From an uncultured Clostridia bacterium (GTDB taxonomy: Bacteria > Bacillota_A > Clostridia > Christensenellales > CAG-138): a stretch of DNA of 8,157 nucleotides. Under the pieces are notes generated by a model. The model searched no databases. It was not told the DNA's origin and saw nothing but the letters and a program-made list of their open reading frames with translations. The translations under genes and the position numbers were made by a program. Every line of letters begins with the position of its first letter. Position 1 is the first letter of the stretch. Below, one piece after another: positions 1-5,796 of the stretch. The stretch spans positions 1 to 8,157 of the forward strand of contig CAMYWS010000041.1 of the NCBI GenBank assembly GCA_947302865.1, read 5' to 3'.

Positions 1-358
1 CAAAGATGATCTTGCAGCCGGAGTCCGCCATGTCGGCAGCGGTCTCGTAGCATTCTTTGCCTTCGGGGATGTTGGTCTTGATGATGTAGTTGCCCTCAGG
101 AATGCCGAGCGCCGCGCATGCGCCCTTCGCGGCATTGATGAAGTTCAGGTCGTAGGTGGAGTTTTCGTCATGCAGGCAGATGAAGCCGACCTTGATGTCA
201 AGGCCTTCCGCTGCCGGCTGCTCTGCGGGCTGTTCCGCGGGCTGCTCCGCGGGCTGCTCAGCGGGCTGCTCCGCGGGTTTCGGCTGTTCCTGCGTCTTGC
301 AGGCGAACAGCGCCGCAACCATCAACAGACAAAGAGCGATCGCAAAAAATCTTTTCAT
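1..358 (-). CDS. BMP-family ABC transporter substrate-binding lipoprotein, N-terminal part (runs off the window)
   Basis: This is the first 119 codons of a Basic Membrane Protein (PnrA/NupN-type) solute-binding lipoprotein; the 3' end lies beyond base 1. The ATG at 358 is preceded by a good ribosome-binding site (GGAGGG, 5 bases upstream). Residues 1-19 form a lipoprotein signal peptide (MKR, hydrophobic core) ending in the lipobox LFAC, so Cys20 would be lipidated and anchor the protein outside the cytoplasmic membrane. Residues 21-52 are a low-complexity linker with five AEQP repeats (29-48). The binding domain starts near residue 53 (IKVGFICLHDE) and shows the family's opening strand and helix, including NFINAAKGACAALGI and an ETAADMADSGCKIIF segment. 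Known BMP proteins bind purine nucleosides or related ligands for ABC import; the ligand here is not visible. The gene has its own promoter and is separated from the transporter operon by four sporulation/envelope genes, so it may be an alternative receptor. Family call is firm, substrate is not. Confidence 0.9.
   Translation of the reverse strand, partial: MKRFFAIALCLLMVAALFACKTQEQPKPAEQPAEQPAEQPAEQPAEQPAAEGLDIKVGFICLHDENSTYDLNFINAAKGACAALGIPEGNYIIKTNIPEGKECYETAADMADSGCKIIF
215..274 (-). repeat. Five tandem 12-bp units encoding the AEQP linker
   Basis: Five adjacent 12-base units (minus-strand consensus GCGGAGCAGCCC with small changes) encode (Ala-Glu-Gln-Pro)x5, residues 29-48 of the BMP lipoprotein. 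They sit right after the lipidated cysteine, so they most likely form an extended tether between the membrane anchor and the binding domain. The units differ by only a few bases, which suggests recent slippage expansion and possible copy-number variation between strains. Confidence 0.9.
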
Positions 359-392
359 GTTTCCCTCCGTAATTTTTTCTGTTTTTGCTGTA

Positions 393-433
393 TTTGAACA
401 CATTTCTGTGTTTCAGCCCTGATGGAGTTCAAA
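393..433 (-). other. Leader segment with two competing hairpins upstream of the BMP lipoprotein gene
   Basis: The predicted transcript leader (about 443 to 359) can form two stems. The outer stem pairs 427-433 (read on the minus strand TTTGAAC) with 393-399 (GTTCAAA), seven perfect pairs. The inner stem pairs 408-413 with 398-403 (AACACA against TGTGTT, with a GAAA loop) and extends by two more pairs past one bulged A. Both use the bases around 395-399, so they are mutually exclusive. Neither is followed by a U-run, so they are not terminators. The pairing is directly visible; any regulatory or RNA-stability role is inference. Confidence 0.35.
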
Positions 434-449
434 ACTGAATACCAAGATT

Positions 450-478
450 ATTGTAACTGATTTGTCGTATAAAGTCAA
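450..478 (-). promoter_or_regulatory. Sigma-A-type promoter of the BMP lipoprotein gene
   Basis: On the minus strand the -35 box TTGACT (473-478) and the -10 box TACAAT (450-455) are separated by exactly 17 bases; each box differs from consensus at one base. Transcription should start near 443, giving a leader of about 85 bases before the ATG at 358. The promoter sits just downstream of the terminator of the preceding cluster, so the gene is an independent unit. The -35 box is embedded in an inverted repeat (470-494), implying regulation. Confidence 0.8.
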
Positions 479-512
479 GCAATGTCTGACTTTACACGAA
501 ATTTTACGTAAA
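470..512. promoter_or_regulatory. Candidate operator: inverted repeat over the -35 box plus an upstream palindrome
   Basis: The arms TAAAGTCA (470-477) and TGACTTTA (487-494) are perfect 8-base inverted repeats with a 9-base spacer; the -35 box (473-478) lies in one arm. A separate perfect 10-base palindrome, TTTACGTAAA, lies at 503-512, immediately upstream. Such a dyad over a -35 box is typical of a repressor site, and the second palindrome could be an auxiliary site. I do not recognise the regulator. The symmetry is seen directly; the operator function is inferred. Confidence 0.5.
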
Positions 513-521
513 CTTGACAGC

Positions 522-545
522 AAAAAACAGCGCGCGAACGCTGTT
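522..545 (-). terminator. Rho-independent terminator after the rluB-type gene
   Basis: Stem AACAGCG (526-532) pairs with CGCTGTT (539-545) around a 6-base loop and is followed on the minus strand by a T-run (522-527). It overlaps the stop codon of the pseudouridine synthase gene (544-546) and so ends the four-gene sporulation/envelope cluster. Confidence 0.85.
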
Positions 546-1296
546 ATATTTTGGGGAGACCATACAAATTTTCAGTTTCCCCCGTATGCCCGCTTGCGGC
601 TTTCAGTCCCTCGATCTCCTCCGGGGTGAGATACCGCCATTCGCCGGGGCGGAGGTCGCCGAGCCTCAGATTGCCGTACGCCTCGCGCTTCAGTCTGAGC
701 GTCCGGTGTCCGACCGCCTCGAGCATGCGGCGGATCTGCCGGTTCCTGCCTTCGTGAATCGTGATCGAAAACGCCGTGCCGCCGGTGGTGGAACGGCGGA
801 TGTTCGTGACCCGCGCCGGCGCGGTCAGCCCGTCTTCCAGCTGTACGCCGTTCGTCAGCGTCGCGATCTCCGACGCCGAAAGCGTTCCGTCGCACACGAC
901 GCGGTAGGTCTTGTTGACGCCGAAGCGCGGATGCATCAGGCGGTTCGCGAGTTCGCCGTCGTTCGTAAGCAGCAGCAGCCCCTCGGAATTGAGGTCGAGC
1001 CGTCCGACGTTATAGAGCCGGTACGGAAGCCCGGAAACGAACGCCTGCACCGTCTTTCTGCCCGATTCGTCGCTCGAGGTGGACACGACGCCGCGCGGCT
1101 TGTAGAGCATCAGCACGACGCGCTTTTCCTGCGGCACGAGCTTTTTCCCGTCGAGCCGCACGTCGTCCCCCTCCTCCACGGACATGCCGAGGACGGCCGG
1201 AATGCCGTTCACCGTAACCCGTCCGTCTTCGATGATTGTTTCGCAGGCGCGACGCGACGCCACGCCGCAGTCCGCCATGAATTTCTGTAAACGCAT
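544..1296 (-). CDS. rluB: Pseudouridine synthase, RsuA/RluB family (23S rRNA-type)
   Basis: This 250-aa enzyme would isomerise a specific uridine of ribosomal RNA to pseudouridine in the cytoplasm. Residues 1-50 form an S4 RNA-binding domain (MRLQKFMADCGVASRRACE, then GRVTVNG). The catalytic domain follows: KPRGVVSTSSDE (66-77), then NVGRLDLNSEGLLLLTNDG (96-114) with the catalytic Asp101 in GRLD, and the family motif EGRNRQIRRM (182-191). It matches the length and motif order of Bacillus RluB/YpuL. The reading frame is open further upstream to 1380, but that stretch overlaps the end of the carboxypeptidase gene and lacks family similarity; the ATG at 1296 begins the S4 domain exactly and follows a G-rich site. 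It lies 16 bases after the carboxypeptidase stop and is the last gene of its cluster. The association of rluB with dac-type genes is well known in Firmicutes. The exact rRNA target (RluB or a close relative) cannot be read from sequence. Confidence 0.93.
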   Translation of the reverse strand: MRLQKFMADCGVASRRACETIIEDGRVTVNGIPAVLGMSVEEGDDVRLDGKKLVPQEKRVVLMLYKPRGVVSTSSDESGRKTVQAFVSGLPYRLYNVGRLDLNSEGLLLLTNDGELANRLMHPRFGVNKTYRVVCDGTLSASEIATLTNGVQLEDGLTAPARVTNIRRSTTGGTAFSITIHEGRNRQIRRMLEAVGHRTLRLKREAYGNLRLGDLRPGEWRYLTPEEIEGLKAASGHTGETENLYGLPKI

Positions 1297-1312
1297 ATAC
1301 CCCGCCCGCGGT

Positions 1313-2410
1313 TCATCCGAGAAACGACCGGACCGCCTTTTTGAGATAGTACGCAAACCCGACCGCGTCGACCGCCTCACACGCGACGACCGGTACCGTC
1401 TTCACGGTCTCGCCGTTTCGCAGAAGCGTTACCGTTCCGACCTGCCGTCCCGCGCGAACAGGCGCCGTGAGTGTTTCAAACGCCGTTTCCACGGAATACG
1501 TTTCGCCGCCGTCGGTCTGCGTCGGATACAGTATATCAGCAATCGGCGCCGCCGACAATCCTTTTTTCACACCGTTTTCGACCGGAAGCGAAAAAACCGC
1601 GCCGCGGGTCAGAAACGCCTTGACGCGATAATCGCGAAAGCCCGTGTCCAGCATGCTTTTCGCCGTGTCCCACATCGCCGGGCAGTTCAGCACCGCGCCG
1701 ACGAGCTTCATTTCGCCGCGCTCCGCCGCAAAGACGAGGCACTTCCCCGCCGCTTTCGTGTAGCCGGTCTTGACGCCGACGCCGCCCTCGTATTCCCACA
1801 GCAGGCGGTTCTTGTTCTTGAGCGTGTGCGGATTCGTGCCCTCGGTCCTTCGGTACTGCGTACGCGCGATCTCCGCAAAGAACGGATTTTCGAGCGCTGC
1901 CGCGCCGAGCAGTGCGAGGTCCTTTGCCGTCGTGTAGTGCTCCGGGTCATGCAGTCCGTTCGGCGTCACAAAATGCGTGTCGTACAGCCCGAGCGATTCT
2001 GCACGCGCGTTCATATGTGCGGCAAACGCCTCCGTCCCGCCGTCGAGATAATACGCGATCGCGACCGCCGCGTCGTTGCCGCTCGTCAGCATCAGCCCGT
2101 ACACGAGATCGGACAGCGGAATCTGTTCGCCGGTCTTCAGATACATGGACGAGCCCTCCGTGCCGACGGCTTCCTCCGGAACCGTGACCGCTTCGGTCAA
2201 CCTTCCCGATTCGACGGCAAGAAGCGCCGTCATGATCTTGGTCGTGCTCGCCATCGGCAGCCGCGTGGTCTCGTTCTTCGCGTACAGCACGCGGCCGGAG
2301 TTCGCTTCGATGAGATACGCTGCCTGTGCCGGAACATCCGTTTGCTCCGCCTGCGCCGCGTGCGGCAGCAGCAGGAACGCGCAAAGCAGCACCGCGAACA
2401 GCCGTCTCAC
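1313..2410 (-). CDS. D-alanyl-D-alanine carboxypeptidase (peptidase S11, DacF/DacB-like penicillin-binding protein)
   Basis: This 365-aa exported enzyme would remove the terminal D-Ala from peptidoglycan stem peptides and so limit cross-linking. The signal peptide (MRRLFAVLLCAFLLL) ends at an AQA site, residues 19-21. The three active-site motifs of the S11 family are all present and correctly spaced: STTK at 55-58 (catalytic Ser55, Lys58), SGN at 110-112 and KTG at 214-216. A C-terminal PBP5-type beta domain spans about 265-345, and the tail YYLKKAVRSFLG (354-365) resembles the amphipathic membrane anchor of these enzymes. The start is a GTG at 2410 whose G, T and G share the GTGA overlap with the stop of the YtfJ-type gene, and GGGGAG lies 6 bases upstream, so translation is coupled. 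Proximity to YtfJ suggests a DacF- or DacB-like role in spore cortex maturation; a vegetative housekeeping role remains possible. Confidence 0.94.
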   Translation of the reverse strand: MRRLFAVLLCAFLLLPHAAQAEQTDVPAQAAYLIEANSGRVLYAKNETTRLPMASTTKIMTALLAVESGRLTEAVTVPEEAVGTEGSSMYLKTGEQIPLSDLVYGLMLTSGNDAAVAIAYYLDGGTEAFAAHMNARAESLGLYDTHFVTPNGLHDPEHYTTAKDLALLGAAALENPFFAEIARTQYRRTEGTNPHTLKNKNRLLWEYEGGVGVKTGYTKAAGKCLVFAAERGEMKLVGAVLNCPAMWDTAKSMLDTGFRDYRVKAFLTRGAVFSLPVENGVKKGLSAAPIADILYPTQTDGGETYSVETAFETLTAPVRAGRQVGTVTLLRNGETVKTVPVVACEAVDAVGFAYYLKKAVRSFLG

Positions 2411-2835
2411 GGCTCGCTCCCCGCAGGCGGTTCATCCTTTTGCGCACGGATCTCGGTGATCGCGTCGCGGATCTCGGTCATTGCCGTCGGGATCATCTGC
2501 ACGAGCCGGTCGAGCGTGCCGTCGCAGTCTGCGTGCAGCAGCGTGACCTGCCCGCCCTGCATATGCAGAAACGCCTTCGGGCTGATGGAGACGCCGACGA
2601 CGCTTGCGCCCAGGAATGGGTATCCGTTCGCGTCGAAGTCCGGCGCGCCTTTCCTTGCGACCGCCTGCGTCGGGAAATCGCCGCCGCCCGCGAAGAAGCC
2701 GAGACAAACCTTTGAGACCGGAATGACCACTGCGCCGCCTTCGCCGAAGATGGGATTGCCCACGATCGTGTTCACGTCGACGATGTTCTTGATCTCGCGC
2801 ATCGTCGTCTGCAGTATCGTTTCAACAGGATGCAT
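2407..2835 (-). CDS. ytfJ: YtfJ/GerW-family sporulation protein
   Basis: This 142-aa soluble protein belongs to the YtfJ/GerW family, which in Bacillus is made in the forespore and is needed for proper germination; its biochemical activity is not established. The family signature is clear: HPVETILQTTMREIKNIVDVN (2-22), NTIVGNPI (22-29), VVIPVSKVCLGFFAGGGDF (36-54), and PFLGASVVGVSISPKAFL (73-90), followed by an HMQGGQVTLL strand and an amphipathic C-terminal helix (about 107-131). No signal peptide or membrane segment is present. The ATG at 2835 has AGAGGA 7 bases upstream and overlaps the end of the DUF2953 gene by 14 bases; the stop shares a GTGA with the carboxypeptidase start. Its family presence is a strong sign that the organism forms endospores. 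Length is usual for the family. Confidence 0.93.
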   Translation of the reverse strand: MHPVETILQTTMREIKNIVDVNTIVGNPIFGEGGAVVIPVSKVCLGFFAGGGDFPTQAVARKGAPDFDANGYPFLGASVVGVSISPKAFLHMQGGQVTLLHADCDGTLDRLVQMIPTAMTEIRDAITEIRAQKDEPPAGSEP

Positions 2836-3385
2836 ACGTTGTCCTCTTTTCGTTGGATTTACGGGTATTCTTTGCCGTTTTGCGCTGTGCTATACGCCCG
2901 CGAACGATCCCGAGCGCAAGCGGGACCGGCTGCACGATCGCCTGCGCCGCGGCAGAGAACCGGACAGTCGGCGCCGCGCAGAGCGCGGCTTTCGCAGAAC
3001 CGCTTTCCGCGACGCGCGTCGTGAGCATCGACAGCAGCACAGCGGCCGTCCCCGCCAGCAACACCGCCGCGGCGGGTTCGCCGTCCACGCCGACGGTCGT
3101 TTTCGTATCGAGACGCAGGAGCCGAACGCCCGTGATCCGCGTTTTGTTCCGCTTTTGCTTTTCAAACAATCCGATCCGTTTTTTCCCGATCATCAACGTA
3201 AAATACGGATCCTTCAGAAGATACAGCTTCAGCCGCAGCGGGATTGGAAAGAGACCCAGCACGAAAATTTTTGCGTGCACGACCGCGCCGCGCACGCCGG
3301 CCCGCCCCCTTGCCTCTATGATCAGCGGCATGGAAACGAACAGCAGCAGAAGCAGCAGAACGAAAAAGATGATTAAGATCCACAT
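2822..3385 (-). CDS. DUF2953-family membrane-anchored protein (YtfI-like)
   Basis: This protein of about 187 aa starts with one strong N-terminal membrane helix (WILIIFFVLLLLLLFVSMPLIIEA, about 2-25), followed by a soluble region of beta character (GAVVHAKIFVLGLFPIPLRLKLYLL) and a later hydrophobic Ala/Leu-rich segment (GEPAAAVLLAGTAAVLLSMLT). The placement directly before a YtfJ/GerW gene is the conserved ytfI-ytfJ order of spore formers, and the pattern fits DUF2953. Function is unknown; a role in sporulation is inferred from its partner. The frame is open back to 3451, but starting there would place the upstream terminator inside the coding region, so a start near the membrane helix is more likely. 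ATG 3385 is given; GTG 3391, with GGAA 5 bases upstream, is an equally good choice. The C-terminus is Lys/Arg/Asn-rich (RKTAKNTRKSNEKRT). The family call is moderate because the conserved motifs are weak. Confidence 0.72.
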   Translation of the reverse strand: MWILIIFFVLLLLLLFVSMPLIIEARGRAGVRGAVVHAKIFVLGLFPIPLRLKLYLLKDPYFTLMIGKKRIGLFEKQKRNKTRITGVRLLRLDTKTTVGVDGEPAAAVLLAGTAAVLLSMLTTRVAESGSAKAALCAAPTVRFSAAAQAIVQPVPLALGIVRGRIAQRKTAKNTRKSNEKRTTYASC

Positions 3386-3420
3386 ATGCACAGTATTTCC
3401 GTTCCGATCCTTCCGCATAC

Positions 3421-3448
3421 AAAAAGGACCGTCCGAAAACGGTCCTTT
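3421..3448 (-). terminator. Rho-independent terminator of the ABC transporter operon
   Basis: A perfect 10-bp stem, AAAGGACCGT (3423-3432) with ACGGTCCTTT (3439-3448), encloses a 6-base loop; on the minus strand it is followed by five T (3421-3425). It lies 28 bases past the stop of the second permease and only about 36 bases before the start of the DUF2953 gene. Confidence 0.88.
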
Positions 3449-3475
3449 CATGCAGGTTGTTGTTCTTTTTTCCCT

Positions 3476-4543
3476 TTATCTCATTCCCTTATCATAAGGA
3501 ATACCTTCCGCCTTCGGCGCGCGGGACTTCTTGGAAGTGAACGCGAGCACCAGGAGTGAGATCACGTACGGGATCAGGCGGTACAGATGCGGGTTCAAAA
3601 GCTTGCCCCAGACGGGATCCTTGCTGAGGTTCAGCAGGGTCGCAATGCCGTCGCCGTTGATGTCCAGCGTGGAGTACGACGCCGCGACGCACTTGAAGAA
3701 GCCGAACAGCAGCGCCGCGCCGGCAATGCTCAGCGGCTTCCAGTTACCGAAGATCATAACCGCCAGAGCGAGGAAGCCGAAGCCCGCAACGTCGCCGTTT
3801 GCCACGCAGTTCGCGGTAGTCAGCGTATAGACGAAGCCGCCCATGCCGGCAAGCGCGCCGGAGATCACAACGCCGCTGTAACGCATCTTGTAAACGTTGA
3901 TGCCCAAGCTTGCCGCCGCCTGCGGATTTTCACCGCAGGAACGGAGACGCAGACCGAAGCGGGTCTTGTACAGGAAGATCGAAAGCACGACGAACAGGAG
4001 AATGCAGAAATAGGTGGTCAGGTAGACCTTGTTCAGGAAGGTCTCGCCGAGGAACCCGATGTCCTGCGCATTGTCGATGCCGAACATGGACTTTTTCACC
4101 ATGAACCAGCTCGCCGCGTCGCCTGTGTACATTCTCAATTCGCTCTGCTGCGCAACGAGGCGGATAAAGAAGCAGACGAGCGCCGGCGACAGCAGGTTCA
4201 GCGCCGTGCCGCCGATGGTCTGATCCGCCTTAAGGTTGATTGCCGCAAACGCCAGCAGCAGCGAGAAAATCGCACCGGCAATTGCCGTGATCGCCATGAT
4301 CAGAAGCAGAAACAGCTGCACGCTGCCCCAGTTCTGAGACATGTTCCTTGCAACGTCGACGATCGCGAATACGTTTGCTTTCTGCATCATATGGATGGTC
4401 AGCGCGCCGACAAATGCGCCGAAGATCATGATGCCCTCAAGCGCAAGGTTGATCACGCCGCTTCGCTCTGCGAAGACGCCCGCGAGCGCAACGATCATCA
4501 ACGGGACCGCATAGATCAGAGTTTTGCTGATTAAGAACGACAT
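3476..4543 (-). CDS. ABC transporter permease, BPD_transp_2 family (NupQ/YufQ-like)
   Basis: This 355-aa integral membrane protein is the second permease of a BMP-type importer. The family hallmark AERSGVINLALEGIMIFGAF (25-44) follows a first membrane helix, and further hydrophobic spans are visible near 75-103, 112-130, 175-192, 222-242, 252-288 and 320-336. The cytoplasmic coupling loop FGLRLRSCGENPQAAASLGINVYKMR (196-221) resembles the segment that contacts the ATPase in this family. The ATG at 4543 forms a TAATG junction with the first permease's stop and has a strong AAGGAGGT 9 bases upstream, so the two are translationally coupled and probably made in equal amounts. It is the last gene of the operon and is followed by a terminator. 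By analogy with Bacillus NupQ and Treponema/Borrelia purine nucleoside systems the cargo is likely a nucleoside, but permease sequence alone does not fix it. Confidence 0.92.
   Translation of the reverse strand: MSFLISKTLIYAVPLMIVALAGVFAERSGVINLALEGIMIFGAFVGALTIHMMQKANVFAIVDVARNMSQNWGSVQLFLLLIMAITAIAGAIFSLLLAFAAINLKADQTIGGTALNLLSPALVCFFIRLVAQQSELRMYTGDAASWFMVKKSMFGIDNAQDIGFLGETFLNKVYLTTYFCILLFVVLSIFLYKTRFGLRLRSCGENPQAAASLGINVYKMRYSGVVISGALAGMGGFVYTLTTANCVANGDVAGFGFLALAVMIFGNWKPLSIAGAALLFGFFKCVAASYSTLDINGDGIATLLNLSKDPVWGKLLNPHLYRLIPYVISLLVLAFTSKKSRAPKAEGIPYDKGMR
3483..3502. repeat. Imperfect palindrome at the end of the second permease gene
   Basis: ATTCCCTTAT (3483-3492) and ATAAGGAAT (3494-3502) are inverted copies differing by one extra C, inside the last codons of the permease. 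It lies about 50 bases before the terminator. It may be a minor extra hairpin in the 3' end of the transcript or simply a consequence of the coding sequence. Confidence 0.3.
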
Positions 4544-5796
4544 TATTCAGCGACCTCCTTTCCCGGATTGGCTTTTTTGACTCTTTCCGGCTTCACCTTC
4601 GGCGTCTTCTTGCGCCCGCCGCCGATCCATGTCTTGATCAGCAGGGAGAACGCGGAAAGGTACACGATGACCGCGATGATAACGTCGGTGATGTACTCAT
4701 TGTACGCCGTGAGGTTCGCGAGCTGCAGACCGTGCAGGTCGATCGCGGACATGAACAGACCGGTGAAGATACAGGCGATCGGGTTGCAGCTTGCCAGCAT
4801 GGCGACCGCGATGCCGTTGAAGCCCTCCGCCGGAAGCTTCTGGTAGACCGACCAGTACAGCTCGGTGTTGCCCGACAGATAGTAGAGCGAAGCCGCGGCG
4901 CCTGCAAGTGCGCCGGCGATCGCCATCGAGAACACGATGCTGCGCTTGTCGCGGATACCCGCGTAACGCGCCGCATGACGGTTTGCGCCGCATGCCTTGA
5001 GTTCATAACCGAAGGTCGTTTTGGTGAGCACGATGTACACAATGACCGCAATGATGATTGCGATCAGGATACCGCCGTTGACCTGCGAGCCCGGGAAGAT
5101 CTTATTGAGTCCCAGCTTCGGCGTCGCTACGCCGAGACCGTCCCGATACGTCCATACGCCGTCCGCATTGACGAGACCGTAGGTGGTCTTGTAGATGTAG
5201 CCGGTCTTGGTGCCCTCGACCATATTCTTGAGGTTGCTGACGTCGAACAGCCACGTGACGAGGTTCGCCGCGATCCAGTTCGTCATGATGCAGGCAAGAA
5301 CCTCGTTGATGTTCAGAAACGCCTTCAGCATGCCCGGGATCGCGCCCCAGAGCGCGCCGGCGAGTATGCCCGCGAGGAATGCGAGTATCCAGATCAGAAA
5401 CTGCGGCAGCACGCCCGCCGGGATCGACAGCGCTACGTACAGCGTCGCGCAGGTGCCGGCAAGATACTGACCGGACGCGCCGATGTTGAAGAGGCCCGTC
5501 TTATACGCAAGCGCGACGGACAGGCCGCAAAGGATCAGCGGGACCGCGCGGAACAGCATGTTGCCGATGATCTGCGGGTTGAAGCCGAAGGACAGCGCAC
5601 CGGACGCCGTGCGGCCGGTGCTGAATATGCCGGCAAGGATCAGGCGAATGCCTTCCCATGCGCCGGACAGTCCGATCTCGCTGCTGCTCAAACCCACGAT
5701 GAGGATCAGGATCGAGCCGGCGATCAGACCGACCAGAATCGAAATGACGGTCGCAAGAACGGACCGTGTTCCGTTTTTCTTCAGAAGCTCTTTCAT
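4543..5796 (-). CDS. ABC transporter permease, BPD_transp_2 family (NupP/YufP-like)
   Basis: This 417-aa integral membrane protein is the first permease of the importer. It has an N-terminal helix (about 13-37), then a longer extracytoplasmic region, then the family hallmark LAYKTGLFNIGASGQYLAG (96-114), helices around 129-152 and 163-184, a second extracytoplasmic stretch (185-240), a helix at 241-258, the coupling loop FGYELKACGANRHAARYAGI (262-281), and helices near 287-307, 325-350 and 369-388. The C-terminal 28 residues are a basic cytoplasmic tail (GGGRKKTPKVKPERVKKANPGK). The longer extracytoplasmic loops distinguish it from the second permease, as in NupP against NupQ. The ATG at 5796 overlaps the ATPase stop in an ATGA and has GAGGAGG 7-8 bases upstream inside the ATPase gene. 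It would form a heterodimeric channel with the downstream permease. The substrate, probably a nucleoside, is inferred from the family. Confidence 0.93.
   Translation of the reverse strand: MKELLKKNGTRSVLATVISILVGLIAGSILILIVGLSSSEIGLSGAWEGIRLILAGIFSTGRTASGALSFGFNPQIIGNMLFRAVPLILCGLSVALAYKTGLFNIGASGQYLAGTCATLYVALSIPAGVLPQFLIWILAFLAGILAGALWGAIPGMLKAFLNINEVLACIMTNWIAANLVTWLFDVSNLKNMVEGTKTGYIYKTTYGLVNADGVWTYRDGLGVATPKLGLNKIFPGSQVNGGILIAIIIAVIVYIVLTKTTFGYELKACGANRHAARYAGIRDKRSIVFSMAIAGALAGAAASLYYLSGNTELYWSVYQKLPAEGFNGIAVAMLASCNPIACIFTGLFMSAIDLHGLQLANLTAYNEYITDVIIAVIVYLSAFSLLIKTWIGGGRKKTPKVKPERVKKANPGKEVAE

Noticed and set aside
156..422. Plus-strand open frame with CSAG repeats
   Set aside because: The repeats are the antisense reading of the AEQP codons of the BMP lipoprotein; the frame runs through that gene's start and promoter leader.
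2836..2900. Forespore-type promoter (GTATA, then GAATACC) before the YtfJ gene
   Set aside because: The spacing is too long for sigma-F or sigma-G and the -10 match is poor; coupling to the upstream gene explains expression as well.
1184..3376. Very long open frame on the plus strand (730 codons) spanning the sporulation cluster
   Set aside because: It is antisense to four well-supported genes, its translation is Arg-rich and low in recognisable domains, and it reflects GC-rich codon use on the opposite strand.
3385..3425. Sigma-G-like boxes (TGTATG and AATACT) before the DUF2953 gene
   Set aside because: The -10-like box directly abuts the GTG at 3391, so transcription would begin inside the gene; the match is also partial.
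3386..3451. Upstream ATG codons (3451, 3418) as the start of the DUF2953 gene
   Set aside because: They would place a perfect terminator hairpin in or directly at the coding start, have no ribosome-binding site, and add residues before the obvious membrane helix.
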